A stretch of 44,444 bases of DNA, taken from positions 1 to 44,444 of the IMG/VR virus record IMGVR_UViG_3300045996_000519, one strand, 5' to 3'. Positions 1 through 7,930 of this stretch are shown here, piece after piece (position 1 is the stretch's first letter; every line of letters begins with the position of its first letter). Source of the stretch: a virus. The notes beneath the pieces are model-generated. The model ran no database searches. It worked only from the letters and a program-made list of their open reading frames with translations, and was not told the origin of the DNA. The translations under genes and the position numbers were made by a program.

Positions 1-178
1 GGTCAACGGCGCCGAGGGTGTCGGTCTGCCACTCGGGGTGAACAGACGAGACCGACTTGCGGCCGATGAGGGAAAGGAACGGGGTTTCTTCTGGAGTGAT
101 CATCCAGATGCGATCCGCCAGTTCCTCTCGATTGCCTACGGCGTCGTAGGTTTCGAAGGTGTTGGCTGCCTGAGCCAT
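1..178 (-). CDS. Major capsid protein, N-terminal part (duplicate of the 3'-end copy)
   Basis: The first 59 codons of the major capsid gene, cut by the window edge. The complete gene lies at 43315-44316. The encoded residues are identical to the full copy; codons for Asp, Gly and Arg differ synonymously. It follows the scaffold gene by about 13 bases on the minus strand with a GGAGAA ribosome-binding site between them. It is not a second gene but the other end of the circular assembly. Confidence 0.9.
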   Translation of the reverse strand, partial: MAQAANTFETYDAVGNREELADRIWMITPEETPFLSLIGRKSVSSVHPEWQTDTLGAVD

Positions 179-308
179 GTGGGGTTTCTCCTTAGAGGTC
201 GAAGTCCTGAAGCGCGGCAACGCCGTCATGGAAGCTGCCGCTGTTGCGAAGCCGCTCAGACCGGGCCTGACGTTCCTTGGAGACTGCTGCTTGGGGGGCT
301 GTGCGCTT
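1..308. repeat. Terminal overlap, left copy (genome closes on itself)
   Basis: These 308 bases recur with small differences as the last 306 bases of the window (44139-44444). The differences I see are substitutions at 128, 134, 143 and 230, a one-base deletion plus a substitution around 179-181, and a one-base deletion in the run before the scaffold stop. Three of the four coding changes are synonymous and one is His to Asn in the scaffold, which looks like natural strain variation rather than read error. The contig therefore represents a circular or circularly permuted genome of about 44,138 bases. Confidence 0.9.
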
Positions 309-1232
309 GCCCGGCTTCATGGCCGGTTTGGCGGCAACCTGTGCCTGCACCTTGGGGGCCTGTGCCTTGATCCTGCGGTACGCAAGCGCGTCACGCAGGG
401 CCACCAGCATGCGGTGATCCCCAACGGTGTTCACTTCCTCTGCCGAGATGCCGTAGTGCTCTGAAGCACCCGACACGATGGCTTCCCATGTCTGCTTGCC
501 CTTCACCGGGTCCTTGAGGACCGGGATGGCTTTGAGCAGCGCGTCACGCTCACGAGCGAGCCGGGTTTCGGCCTGCTTCTGGGTTTCCCCGGCCTTCTGC
601 TGTTCAACAACGGTCTTCTGCTGCTGGAACTGCTGCCAGGCTTGGGCGTGCGCTTGCCACTTGTCGTTCTCTTCGGACCACGCCAGATAACCCATCGGGT
701 CAGTCAGGCGGTTTCCCTTGAACGGCTCGGGCTGTTTGGGAAGGTGTTGTTCGGCATACCAAGCGGCGTACTCGCGGAACTGGTCCAGCGATTGAGCCTG
801 CTGACTCACCTCGGACTTGAGCGTCTCGACTTCGGTTTCCCGTGCCTTCAGCTCAGTGGTCTTTTTGGTGTAGTCGCGCTGAAAGAGGTTGTTGCGCTTC
901 AGGTCCGCAACGGTGATCACGGTGCCATCGTCAAGGGTGACTTTCGCACTGTCGGGTGCAAATCGTCCGCCCTTGATTTCAGGCTCATCGGAGCCGTCCG
1001 GGTCTTCTGCGTCAGCCTCGCCAACGTCTTCCGCCTCGACTTCAAGACCTAGAGGATCGTCGTCTTCGACGGCCTCTGGTTCTGCTTCGGCGGCTTCGCT
1101 ATCCTCAGGCTCTTCGTGGGGGTCCGTTGCCGGGTCCTCTAGGAGATTGGATAAGTCCTCAACCTGTTCGTTATAGGTCTGAGGCGTCGTGACATCAGGC
1201 TCCGCCGAAGCGGAGAGATTGTTGTCAGCCAT
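192..1232 (-). CDS. Capsid scaffolding protein
   Basis: 346 residues, directly upstream of the major capsid gene, the usual place for a scaffold in podovirus-like and related phages. The N-terminal third (about residues 30-85) is extremely acidic with runs of Glu, Asp and Ala. A central stretch (about 115-230) is charged and Gln-rich and reads as coiled coil. The C-terminus is basic (Lys/Arg-rich, about 290-335), matching the known need of scaffolds for a positively charged capsid-binding tail. This composition and position support the call; there is no catalytic motif. It would form the internal core during procapsid assembly and then leave. The start is preceded by AGAAGGAC. The right-hand terminal copy encodes Asn for one His near the C-terminus and ends in TAG rather than TAA. 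Confidence 0.8.
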   Translation of the reverse strand: MADNNLSASAEPDVTTPQTYNEQVEDLSNLLEDPATDPHEEPEDSEAAEAEPEAVEDDDPLGLEVEAEDVGEADAEDPDGSDEPEIKGGRFAPDSAKVTLDDGTVITVADLKRNNLFQRDYTKKTTELKARETEVETLKSEVSQQAQSLDQFREYAAWYAEQHLPKQPEPFKGNRLTDPMGYLAWSEENDKWQAHAQAWQQFQQQKTVVEQQKAGETQKQAETRLARERDALLKAIPVLKDPVKGKQTWEAIVSGASEHYGISAEEVNTVGDHRMLVALRDALAYRRIKAQAPKVQAQVAAKPAMKPGKRTAPQAAVSKERQARSERLRNSGSFHDGVAALQDFDL

Positions 1233-1256
1233 TTAAGGGTCCTTCTATGGGCCGTG

Positions 1257-1270
1257 CCGCATCACTGCGG
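1257..1270. other. Leader hairpin shared with 42774-42785
   Basis: A perfect 5-bp stem with a TCAC loop (CCGCA/TGCGG) lies between the upstream small gene and the scaffold start, about 25 bases before the scaffold ATG. A 14-base identical string occurs at 42774-42787 before the decoration-like gene 42070-42726. In both places it is followed by GAAGGAC, the ribosome-binding site. It may be an mRNA processing or stability element for abundant structural proteins; this is inference. Confidence 0.5.
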
Positions 1271-1287
1271 GAAAGAGCCGAGGTCGC

Positions 1288-1563
1288 TTACGCGGTCGGC
1301 TCGCGCTCTACCACCACGCCGCCATCCATCTGCCCGGAGGCAGCGATCTTGGCATTGAGGCGGTCGAGAATTTCGTGCGCGACATAGGTCCGCGCCTGGA
1401 GTTTGATCACTGCCGCAAGGTTCTCGGGCGTGATCTCGATGTCCTTGAACTCGGCAAAGGCGTCCGCCATGATGCCATCCAGCGCTTCAACAAGAAGCGG
1501 CTCACTGAGCAGGCGTTTAGCCTCTGCGGCGTTGCGTTCTGCCGGGGTCAAAGCGCTTGGCAC
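1288..1563 (-). CDS. Small hypothetical virion-region protein
   Basis: 91 residues, predicted soluble and mostly helical, with an Ala/Glu-rich N-terminal half and a short acidic end. It lies between the 158-residue structural-type protein (overlapping its 3' end by 16 bases) and the scaffold gene, so it belongs to the head assembly module. I recognise no motif. A role as assembly accessory or minor head protein is only a guess from position. Confidence 0.6.
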   Translation of the reverse strand: MPSALTPAERNAAEAKRLLSEPLLVEALDGIMADAFAEFKDIEITPENLAAVIKLQARTYVAHEILDRLNAKIAASGQMDGGVVVEREPTA

Positions 1564-2024
1564 TGGATGGTGACGGTGTGCGCTACGGCTTCAGCGGTTA
1601 GCGTGGTCACGTTGACCAGATAGCCAAATACCGAAGTGCCAGCGAGCTTGATCTGCTTGCCGAGGTTCGGCATGTCGATGTAGAGCGTGGCGCCCATATC
1701 CACGAGCTGCGAAATGTCGACGTAACCGAGATAGGACGCGCGGTCGCCGGACGGCACGTCAAACGCGGCGTCATCGGCAATCGCAGACGGCGGCGTGACG
1801 GTGTAGAGGTGCAAGCGCCAGACCGAGGTCACATTCGTGCCGGTGGCCTGCGTGAAGGTCACAGACGTGATCTTGAGGTGCGAGCCAGATGCCGGAGGGG
1901 CGCCAAGGCGGTCGAGCAACTTGAATTCCTGTGCTGCGCCGAAGCAGTCACCACCAGTATGCGAGGTTGCAGCCGGGGTGAAGGTCGCACTCGCGCTGTA
2001 GAGGTTGGTCGAGTAATTTGCCAT
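1548..2024 (-). CDS. Putative minor virion protein (head or decoration-like)
   Basis: 158 residues, rich in Thr, Ser, Ala, Val and short hydrophobic strands, with few charged residues. This is the composition of an all-beta virion protein. There is no signal peptide and no membrane segment. The start ATG lies 8 bases before the portal stop region with a GGAG-like ribosome-binding site (TAGGAGCC). It lies between portal and scaffold, where head completion or decoration proteins are often coded. No specific family recognised. Confidence 0.6.
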   Translation of the reverse strand: MANYSTNLYSASATFTPAATSHTGGDCFGAAQEFKLLDRLGAPPASGSHLKITSVTFTQATGTNVTSVWRLHLYTVTPPSAIADDAAFDVPSGDRASYLGYVDISQLVDMGATLYIDMPNLGKQIKLAGTSVFGYLVNVTTLTAEAVAHTVTIQCQAL

Positions 2025-2032
2025 GTCGGCTC

Positions 2033-4261
2033 CTATTTGCCCGCAGGCTTGCCCGGCTCGGGCTTTGGTTTCATCGCTGCGATAGTGGCGGCGTTCGCCA
2101 TGCGCTCGCGCTCTAACTGCAACTGGAACGCATGGTCACGGGCCTGCATTTCGAGTTTCAATTGCGCGTCCTGCTGGGCGAGGATGAGCGCGTTCTGGCG
2201 GTCGGCTTCCTTGGTCTGAAGGTCGGCCTCAAGCTCGGCGCGGTTCTTCACCACGTCGCCTTCGGCCTTCATCTGGGCTTCCTGCAATGAAACCTGGGCA
2301 TCGACGCCCTTCAGTTCCTTGGCGTTCTGGCCCTTCATCTGCTCAAGCTGAATTGCCGGATCAGGCGGAGGCGGCTGGTTCGCCATCTCGATCATGGCCC
2401 TCAATTCGGGGTCGGTGATTTCCGGGTAATACTCGTCCGGGTTTTTCAGCCCCGAACTTTCCGCCATCTCAACAGCGGTCTTGCGGATCTTCGGGATGAA
2501 CTCGATGGCCTTGGCCTTCATGCCGAAGTTGGCGAGGCGGTCCGCCATGCCGATCTGGCCATTGAGGATCAGGTTGAGCATCGACATGTCGCGATCCCGA
2601 GAGCCCGTACCGAGGCCAACATTGATCGTGCAGGCCATATCGTCCGACCACAGCTCTGGCTGGATCGTGCGGTACTTGCTGGTGGTCTTGCCGCCCTCTT
2701 GCCCTTCCTGCACGTCGCCGTTGCGGGATGGGATTTTGACCGGCTGCTTGATGTACTTCTTGGCGAGGTTGCGGCGCTTGGCGAAGAACTTGGTCCAGCC
2801 AAGCTCAGCCTGGTTGCGAGCGATGAGTTCAATCTGTGAGTAGCCGGCGTCACGCTGGTTCTGGTTGGCCGTCGCGGTCTGGTTCTGAAGCGCTTCGGGG
2901 TCCAGTGCCATTGTGGTCTTGGAGATGCCCGTGCGCTTGGAGTTCTGCTCATCCATGTAGCCGAGGGCCAGCATCAGCTTGTCGCCAATGAAGGGCGTCT
3001 CGTGCGGCACGATGGGCAGCGTGGCCTTCTTCTTCCAGATCAGTCCACCAAACTTGGGATTGATGAGGATTTCCGGGTTGAGAACCGAACCCTCTTCAAC
3101 CTCGCGCATCGGCATGCCGACCGCGTAGGTGTTGTCGAGCATCTGCCGGAGCAGCGTGGTCTTGACCCGCATAATGTCAGCGGATCGGTCGTACATGCCC
3201 TCAGCTTCCCAGCGATGGGGAACCGGGTAGCAGGGAATGTCGGTGAACGGGACATCATCTTCCCATTCGTCTTCACTGAGCACCATGCCGGAGCCAGCAT
3301 TGCCGGCGTACCAGACTTGCAGCAGTTCAGCGATGCCGTCACCGTCGCGATCCGCGCGGATGTAGCACTCGTAAAGGTCGATGATGTCGCCTGACGAAAT
3401 GGGCGAGTTGTCGTTCAGCGTTTCCGAGGACGAGCGGCGCGCGTCCGATACCTCGGTGCTATCGCGGCGGCTATAGGCCGGGATTTCCTCAATCTCTGCC
3501 TTGTCCCAGCCGTACTCATCGGCCATTGCAATGAGGTCGGAGCGGGTCTTGTCGTCGTGCAGGTAGCCAACGAAACGCGCATCCTCGATGGTCGTGGCGT
3601 AGTTGTTGAGAAGCAGGTTTTCCGGCTTCAGCGTCAAGTCGAGGATTTGACCGCGCTTGTTGACCTTCTTGAGCCGTACCGTGAATGTCGGCACCTCTAT
3701 CTCAACGATGCTCCCGTCAATCGGGTCCTCAGCGTCTACAATGCGGGGCTTGCCCACCACGGGCTCCTTGCCCATCCCCTCCCAGCCCTCTTCATTGAGG
3801 AGAAGCTGCAATTCCTCGCCAGTCTTGTCGCGGAACAGTTGCGTTTCTTCTTCGGGAGGGCACCAGTACGAACAGGCCGCGCCATTGCCGAACAACAGGC
3901 TGTCATAGGTCGCATTGTAAAGGATGCGATAGCCGTCATTCTCCCGAAAGAAGCTGTAATTCGTGTACTCGCTGGCCTCTTCCGCGTGCTGCTCGCCACC
4001 CTCTTGAGTGGCCTCAAACTGCACCATCTGGTCGGATGCAGCGAAGACACGCACCACGCCCGGGAGCGTCCACGAAATGTTGTCGGCCAGCGTGCGGTCG
4101 GTCTGCGTCGAGCCGTTGGGCCGCGCCGGCAGGTCGCGCATTTCGCCGCGCATGTACTCAATGGCGAGGGTGCGCTTGGTCTGGTCGAAGGTCTGCGCCT
4201 GACGGATTTCGGACGCGATGATGGCAGAGAGGTCGCTGTCTTCGACTTCAGTGTCAGCCAT
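2033..4261 (-). CDS. Portal protein (P22-portal-like)
   Basis: 742 residues, the size of long podovirus portals. It is followed in transcription by head genes and preceded by terminase. The N-terminal part carries the usual portal start with charged helices and a Trp/Tyr-rich body. The C-terminal 130 residues are a long Gln/Glu/Lys/Ala-rich helix typical of the portal barrel that lines the DNA channel. A Gln/Asn-rich stretch around residue 460 resembles the crown-side region of P22-type portals. I chose ATG 4261 rather than the longer frame opening at 4336: an AGGAAGAG ribosome-binding site lies just before it and its ATGGCTGA overlaps the stop of the upstream small gene. The dodecameric ring forms the unique vertex through which DNA is pumped. 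Confidence 0.85.
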   Translation of the reverse strand: MADTEVEDSDLSAIIASEIRQAQTFDQTKRTLAIEYMRGEMRDLPARPNGSTQTDRTLADNISWTLPGVVRVFAASDQMVQFEATQEGGEQHAEEASEYTNYSFFRENDGYRILYNATYDSLLFGNGAACSYWCPPEEETQLFRDKTGEELQLLLNEEGWEGMGKEPVVGKPRIVDAEDPIDGSIVEIEVPTFTVRLKKVNKRGQILDLTLKPENLLLNNYATTIEDARFVGYLHDDKTRSDLIAMADEYGWDKAEIEEIPAYSRRDSTEVSDARRSSSETLNDNSPISSGDIIDLYECYIRADRDGDGIAELLQVWYAGNAGSGMVLSEDEWEDDVPFTDIPCYPVPHRWEAEGMYDRSADIMRVKTTLLRQMLDNTYAVGMPMREVEEGSVLNPEILINPKFGGLIWKKKATLPIVPHETPFIGDKLMLALGYMDEQNSKRTGISKTTMALDPEALQNQTATANQNQRDAGYSQIELIARNQAELGWTKFFAKRRNLAKKYIKQPVKIPSRNGDVQEGQEGGKTTSKYRTIQPELWSDDMACTINVGLGTGSRDRDMSMLNLILNGQIGMADRLANFGMKAKAIEFIPKIRKTAVEMAESSGLKNPDEYYPEITDPELRAMIEMANQPPPPDPAIQLEQMKGQNAKELKGVDAQVSLQEAQMKAEGDVVKNRAELEADLQTKEADRQNALILAQQDAQLKLEMQARDHAFQLQLERERMANAATIAAMKPKPEPGKPAGK

Positions 4262-4448
4262 CAGCACTCTTCCTGTCGATACTGATGGCCCGCAAATCGC
4301 GGTTTGCCACCTTGCCGCGCCGGAACAATCGGACAAACGTTGAGCGCTTCTCTGCGAACTGATCGCGGAAGCTCTCCCCGTTCTTCAACTGAACGAACAC
4401 GTGCTGCCCTTGGTGAAAACTGGTGTGCGCTGCCATCAGCGAACCCAA
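4254..4448 (-). CDS. Small conserved-looking protein between terminase and portal
   Basis: 64 residues. The sequence is a compact charged beta/alpha-looking domain (Gln-Leu-Lys-Asn-Gly near residue 20, then Phe/Arg-rich). It overlaps the terminase large subunit by 13 bases upstream and the portal start by 8 bases downstream. This tight coupling is why I accept it as real and why the portal start is moved to 4261. Function unknown; the strand starting with Val-Gln-Leu-Lys-Asn-Gly is reminiscent of small Sm-like RNA-binding folds, but this is weak. Confidence 0.6.
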   Translation of the reverse strand: MGSLMAAHTSFHQGQHVFVQLKNGESFRDQFAEKRSTFVRLFRRGKVANRDLRAISIDRKSADG

Positions 4449-5731
4449 TCCGTTTCAACCTGGGGCATCAGCGAAGTCGTTGGCTCTTCGTAGGTGATCG
4501 CCATGAGGCCAAACCCATCCGACCCGTGCGATGCCCAGTCGTGCTCGGGCCCAAGGCCAACGTCACGCTGCTCGTCGCGTTTCTCGTGATACCAACCCAG
4601 CGCATCCAGCAACGGGCCAGTCGTGGCTTCGTTGAACCAGATGCGAGGGAACCAACGGCGGCCGGCTTCCACCCGCATCATTGCGGCGCCAGTGCCTTGG
4701 TTCGGAATAATCTCGACCTCGTACCCAGCAGCCTCAAAGGCACTCTTGTACGAAACGTCATAGACCTTATCGTGTGTGTCGCCGTCATGCGGCAGAACAA
4801 TGATTGCCCGGCCTGGCGTGTACCCGTTGCGCCTCAACCAATCGAGGTGATGCCCAATCGGCTGGCCTTGTGCCTCGTAGTAGTTCAGGACGTTGATGCG
4901 CTGCCCAACGAATTGATCGGCCTGCATCGTGAAGGCGTCCGCCTTCTTGCCCGTGCCGCCAATGTCGCAGTGTATGCGAATGGCAAACAGCGGGTCTTCA
5001 GAGACTGTCGTTACCCGGCCCTGTTCACGAGCTGCCGTGATTTGCTTGGCGTAGTACGCGCCCTCAATGACCGACTTGAAGTCGCCTTCCCACACATGCG
5101 GATATTGGTCAGGGCGTTCCGCCTTGTCCTTCAGTCGCACCCGGTCGAGGATAGCTGGGAACCACGGATTATCGCGCCAATTGATCTCAACAATCTTGGT
5201 ACGCGGGTCGGTCGAGTTTCCGAACCGCAGGTTGGTGGCGCTCTTCTTGCGCTCCCGGTTCCACGTGACCCAAAGCTCGCTGTCTTCCTCGCGAAGCGTC
5301 GGGATCAGCTTCATCCAGGCTTCTTCGGTAACCGGCTCGGCCTCGTCTACCCAGCACAGGAGGATGCGCGACTTGGACTTGACGCTATCGACGTTCCGGT
5401 CAAGTCCGGTGAATTTGTAGGAGATGCGACCGTCCTTGGTGCGGACGTATTTCTCACCGATCTCGAAATGCTCTTCCAGCCACGGCTCAGACCGGATGGC
5501 CGCCTTGATTTCCTCGAGGCTGCTTTCATCCAGCGAGTTCATGAACTGCCGGCCGCAGAGGATGATGCCCTCACGCCCCGCCTTGGACCACATATAGGCC
5601 CGAACCGCTGTCATCTTGGCAAAGCTGCGCGTCTTGGCCGAACCGCGCCCGCCGTATGCGCCCCGCACATCAGCCTCACCCGCAAAGACCGGGATCAGCT
5701 TGGGCGGAAGTTCAACCCTGACTGCTGTCAT
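4436..5731 (-). CDS. terL: Terminase large subunit
   Basis: 431 residues, normal length for the PBSX/Terminase_3 type. The ATPase half shows a Walker A motif GGRGSAKT at residues 27-34 and a Walker B with acidic pair (hydrophobic strand then WVDEAE, Asp129-Glu130). The nuclease half has the expected acidic residues: Asp256 in HCDIGG, Asp316/Asp318 in PHDGD and Asp405 in HGSDG, consistent with an RNase-H-fold nuclease. It cuts concatemeric DNA and pumps it into the procapsid through the portal. It overlaps the small-subunit candidate by 20 bases. Confident from motifs and gene order. Confidence 0.95.
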   Translation of the reverse strand: MTAVRVELPPKLIPVFAGEADVRGAYGGRGSAKTRSFAKMTAVRAYMWSKAGREGIILCGRQFMNSLDESSLEEIKAAIRSEPWLEEHFEIGEKYVRTKDGRISYKFTGLDRNVDSVKSKSRILLCWVDEAEPVTEEAWMKLIPTLREEDSELWVTWNRERKKSATNLRFGNSTDPRTKIVEINWRDNPWFPAILDRVRLKDKAERPDQYPHVWEGDFKSVIEGAYYAKQITAAREQGRVTTVSEDPLFAIRIHCDIGGTGKKADAFTMQADQFVGQRINVLNYYEAQGQPIGHHLDWLRRNGYTPGRAIIVLPHDGDTHDKVYDVSYKSAFEAAGYEVEIIPNQGTGAAMMRVEAGRRWFPRIWFNEATTGPLLDALGWYHEKRDEQRDVGLGPEHDWASHGSDGFGLMAITYEEPTTSLMPQVETDWVR

Positions 5732-5999
5732 GCGCCGGAGCGACTAGCTCAATGGTCGTGACGGTCCGCAGTGGGTTCTCGTCGTCACCCGTGATCTGCA
5801 CGGGCAAGAGCTTGGCGTATAGTTTGTAGAACTCACTCAACTCGCTTCGCCCCCAGGTAACGAGGGCATCAACACCACCAAGCTCTTCAAAGGCCGCCTC
5901 AAAGGCTTCCTTGACCTTGACCGTGGTTTTGTTCTTGGCGCCCTTGGGCCTGCCCTTACCGGCATTCCCCCTATTCGGGCCTATTTTAGGATTTGTCAT
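5712..5999 (-). CDS. terS: Terminase small subunit candidate
   Basis: 95 residues. A basic Gly/Arg/Lys-rich N-terminus containing GRPKGAKNKTT (about residues 16-26) is a common opening of phage small terminase or terminase-associated proteins. A helical middle and short acidic end follow. It precedes terL and overlaps it by 20 bases. It would recognise the packaging start site. It is short for a TerS; the 200-residue protein at 6346-6948 is an alternative candidate for DNA recognition. Confidence 0.65.
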   Translation of the reverse strand: MTNPKIGPNRGNAGKGRPKGAKNKTTVKVKEAFEAAFEELGGVDALVTWGRSELSEFYKLYAKLLPVQITGDDENPLRTVTTIELVAPAHDSSQG

Positions 6000-6081
6000 G
6001 TGGTGCGCCTCGCTGGGGCCGCGTGCGGCAGATCAGCTTGTTGGCTATGCGACTGCTCTAGGCTTGGTCGCTTGGATGTGG

Positions 6082-6306
6082 TTATTCGCCGTGGATCAAC
6101 TGATGCTTTGCCAGTTCCATCAGCACCAGGGCCATGCCAGCGTTCGATGCGCCGGAGATGTACAGCGAACCATCCGCGCATTGGCCGAGGATCAAGAGGT
6201 TGGTGAAGTCCTGCCCCTTGGCATCCTCTAAAAGCTCGTCTGCATCGAAGCGGTAGTTGTCGCCTATCTCGGTGAGATGGTCAGCGAGCTTCACGACTTC
6301 TGCCAT
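6082..6306 (-). CDS. Small phage protein of unknown function
   Basis: 74 residues, soluble, with an acidic N-terminal half and an Ile/Leu-rich beta-like core (Leu-Leu-Ile-Leu-Gly at about 37-41) followed by a helix ending in His-Gln. I recall proteins of this look beside terminase genes in alphaproteobacterial phages, but I cannot name a family. It sits in the packaging operon, separated from the terminase small subunit by an 82-base gap in which I see no gene or clear signal. Confidence 0.65.
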   Translation of the reverse strand: MAEVVKLADHLTEIGDNYRFDADELLEDAKGQDFTNLLILGQCADGSLYISGASNAGMALVLMELAKHQLIHGE

Positions 6307-6345
6307 GAGAGATTGCCTCGCTGGAAATGCGAAACGGCCCGAACG

Positions 6346-6948
6346 TTACGCGGCTTCTGGCGCAACTGTCGGACCGTAGAATTCACGCCTTTGATGCACT
6401 GATTTGCGTCCACCCGTCAAGTGGTGCGCAACAGCATTCAGTGCAATTCGCACATCGCCCACCATATGGGGCCATTCCTCGTTGCGGAACACGATGTAGT
6501 CGATTGCAGCGTGCAGGTTGGCGCCCCGGTTGGCGTGCAGCGCGTTCTCCGCTGTGATGGCGTTCATGGCGTCTACGTAGCGGTTGATCGCGCCGTGGCA
6601 CCACGTGGCGTAGGTTTCAGTCTCCTCCATATCGCCGCCCGAGCCGGTGCTGTTCTTGAGGGCGTCTGGCGCCTTCATGGCTCGCTTGTAGGCATCGCGG
6701 AAGCGCAGCAGCTCTTGCGCGGCCTCCCACATGGCGTTCTTTGCAGCTGGGTCCTTGCCGAGCGCGCCGGTCAGGTAGAGGCGCCCGAGATAGGTTGCCG
6801 CCTTCTGGTCCCGCGCGTCCTGCTCAGTGAGGCCAAAGAGGCGGATGCGGGTCTGTATCGCCTCGATGTGCTCCTGGTATGCGTCGGATGCGCGAGACTT
6901 TCGCCCACTTGCCGTTCGCTTCACTCCAGCTTGCTTTTTCCTGCTCAT
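6346..6948 (-). CDS. Helical protein near terminase; possible DNA-recognition or packaging factor
   Basis: 200 residues with a strongly basic N-terminus (first 20 residues rich in Lys/Arg) followed by mostly helical sequence. There is a Trp-Cys-His-Gly stretch near 115 and a His/Arg-rich tail. No known catalytic motif is visible. The position just upstream of the small terminase candidate, and the basic N-terminus, fit a packaging-site or regulatory DNA-binding role, but this is inference. Upstream, at 6970-7006, an 8-base inverted repeat AAAACTAT/ATAGTTTT lies in the gap before the start. Confidence 0.65.
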   Translation of the reverse strand: MSRKKQAGVKRTASGRKSRASDAYQEHIEAIQTRIRLFGLTEQDARDQKAATYLGRLYLTGALGKDPAAKNAMWEAAQELLRFRDAYKRAMKAPDALKNSTGSGGDMEETETYATWCHGAINRYVDAMNAITAENALHANRGANLHAAIDYIVFRNEEWPHMVGDVRIALNAVAHHLTGGRKSVHQRREFYGPTVAPEAA

Positions 6949-7007
6949 TCATGTGCCCCATGAGGTGAGAAAACTATAGACGATTCAGCGAGTTAATGAT
7001 AGTTTTA

Positions 7008-7262
7008 CTACCATAAATCCTCAGAAAAGAGGTGCATATGGGTGGTCTTTGTCTGCCCTGCAGCGATAGCAATCGCCTTGGCTTCAGGTCGCTCGACAAA
7101 CCGCCCAATGTTTGTCACGAAGCCCTGTTCGTCAGGACCGATGATGGCATCCGGTCGCAGGGCATGGATCGCGTGCAATATGGTGTGATGCCTCGCTGGC
7201 GGCGGCAGGACGCATGCAACGCCCTCGAATAGAATTGCAGCTGCTGCGATTGTCTCGCTCAC
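7008..7262 (-). CDS. Small conserved phage protein (RHH...EQGF...SEDLW type)
   Basis: 84 residues with GTG start coupled to the upstream stop (GTGA). It carries an Ala-Arg-His-His segment near 23, a Gln-Gly-Phe-Val-Thr segment near 45, a Gly-Arg-Phe-Val segment near 52 and a C-terminal Leu-Phe-Ser-Glu-Asp-Leu-Trp. I have seen this arrangement in many tailed-phage early-region proteins of unknown function. The conserved order of aromatic and acidic residues suggests a compact enzyme-like or binding fold, but I cannot name a reaction. Confidence 0.65.
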   Translation of the reverse strand: MSETIAAAAILFEGVACVLPPPARHHTILHAIHALRPDAIIGPDEQGFVTNIGRFVERPEAKAIAIAAGQTKTTHMHLFSEDLW

Positions 7263-7462
7263 GGTATTCCATCCTTGGCGGGGGTGGGCGAAACGAGGTA
7301 GTCAATGAACAAATCCCGCGATCCGACCCACCCGCCAGAACAGCACTTGGCGTAACCGGACGGTGGGTCAGCCTCGCTGGCTTCGAGGAAGGCGTCCGCA
7401 TCATCGAAGAAGTAGCGACGGAACCCGCCCAAGATCGGCTCTGTGTGCTCTGTCTCACTCAT
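7259..7462 (-). CDS. Small acidic hypothetical protein
   Basis: 67 residues, acidic N-terminus, Phe/Tyr/Asp-rich centre and two adjacent cysteines near residue 40. It overlaps the next gene by GTGA and is one of five consecutive small genes (7008-8094) in the same direction. Starts in this series share the opening Met-Ser-Glu-Thr, also seen in the 84- and 83-residue neighbours; this may reflect a common ribosome-binding context or old duplication. Function unknown. Confidence 0.6.
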   Translation of the reverse strand: MSETEHTEPILGGFRRYFFDDADAFLEASEADPPSGYAKCCSGGWVGSRDLFIDYLVSPTPAKDGIP

Positions 7463-7502
7463 AGTCTACGTCCTCTATGCTGGTGGGGTTTGGTGGGGGA
7501 GA

Positions 7503-7682
7503 CTAGGCATTGGCGAGGTTGCGGCTTGCCTGCTCTTGAGCGAGTGCAAGCTCCCTCGCGTCCCTGTCTGTGCGTGGCGTAATGCCCATACTGGTGTTGC
7601 ACGAGAGCCAGTCGGCATCGCTTTTGGTGCGACCGAAATGTTCCCGGAGGATGCGGGCGACTTCCTTGGAGTGGGCGCTCAT
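7503..7682 (-). CDS. 59-residue hypothetical protein
   Basis: A short reading frame of 59 codons that starts inside the stop of the upstream gene (ATGA coupling at 7679-7682) and ends in TAG. The product is helical and charged with an Ala/Gln/Glu-rich C-terminus. Coding is supported by the overlap, by the filled gap between two accepted genes, and by the amino acid composition. Function unknown. Confidence 0.6.
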   Translation of the reverse strand: MSAHSKEVARILREHFGRTKSDADWLSCNTSMGITPRTDRDARELALAQEQASRNLANA

Positions 7683-7930
7683 TTGCGGCTCTCCAAGAAG
7701 GCATCCCGGAGGCGGTCATGCTCTTCTCGATTGCCAGCGAATAGCGAGCACGCTGCCCAATAGCCTTCGATCCAGTCGGAACGGTCGAGAGCGGCAACTA
7801 CGCGCTCCCAGTCGTCATCATCGAGGCGAGTTTCCAGATCGTCTGGATGCACGCCAATAATGCGCTGCCGGATAACCTGCTGCAGCGTCAGCTTCTTGAG
7901 TTCGGGATCGTGGATGTTGGTCTCGCTCAT
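7679..7930 (-). CDS. Small acidic hypothetical protein
   Basis: 83 residues, with many Asp/Glu/Arg, an Asp-Asp-Asp-Asp-Trp stretch near 40 and a Trp/Tyr segment near 53-57. It overlaps both neighbours by four bases (ATGA), so it is translated as part of the small-gene cluster. Soluble and probably helical. No recognisable family; the strong acidity is a feature of small phage proteins that mimic DNA or bind host enzymes, but nothing here proves this. Confidence 0.6.
   Translation of the reverse strand: MSETNIHDPELKKLTLQQVIRQRIIGVHPDDLETRLDDDDWERVVAALDRSDWIEGYWAACSLFAGNREEHDRLRDAFLESRK

Noticed and set aside
192-1232. Possible second, independent capsid/scaffold locus at the left end
   Set aside because: The sequence identity with the right end and the cut frames at both edges show that it is the same locus of a circular genome.
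4262-4336. Longer start of the portal protein at 4336
   Set aside because: No ribosome-binding site there, and the extension overlaps an independent small gene; ATG 4261 has AGGAAGAG and overlaps that gene's stop.
4304-5761. Plus-strand frame of 485 codons opposite the terminase large subunit
   Set aside because: It is the mirror of a gene with clear Walker and nuclease motifs; long shadow frames are common in GC-rich DNA, and the product has no recognisable features.
6970-7006. AAAACTAT/ATAGTTTT inverted repeat as terminator or promoter
   Set aside because: AT-only arms with a 21-base loop make a weak hairpin, no T-run follows on the minus strand, and no well-spaced promoter boxes are present. 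It may be an operator, but evidence is too thin to list.
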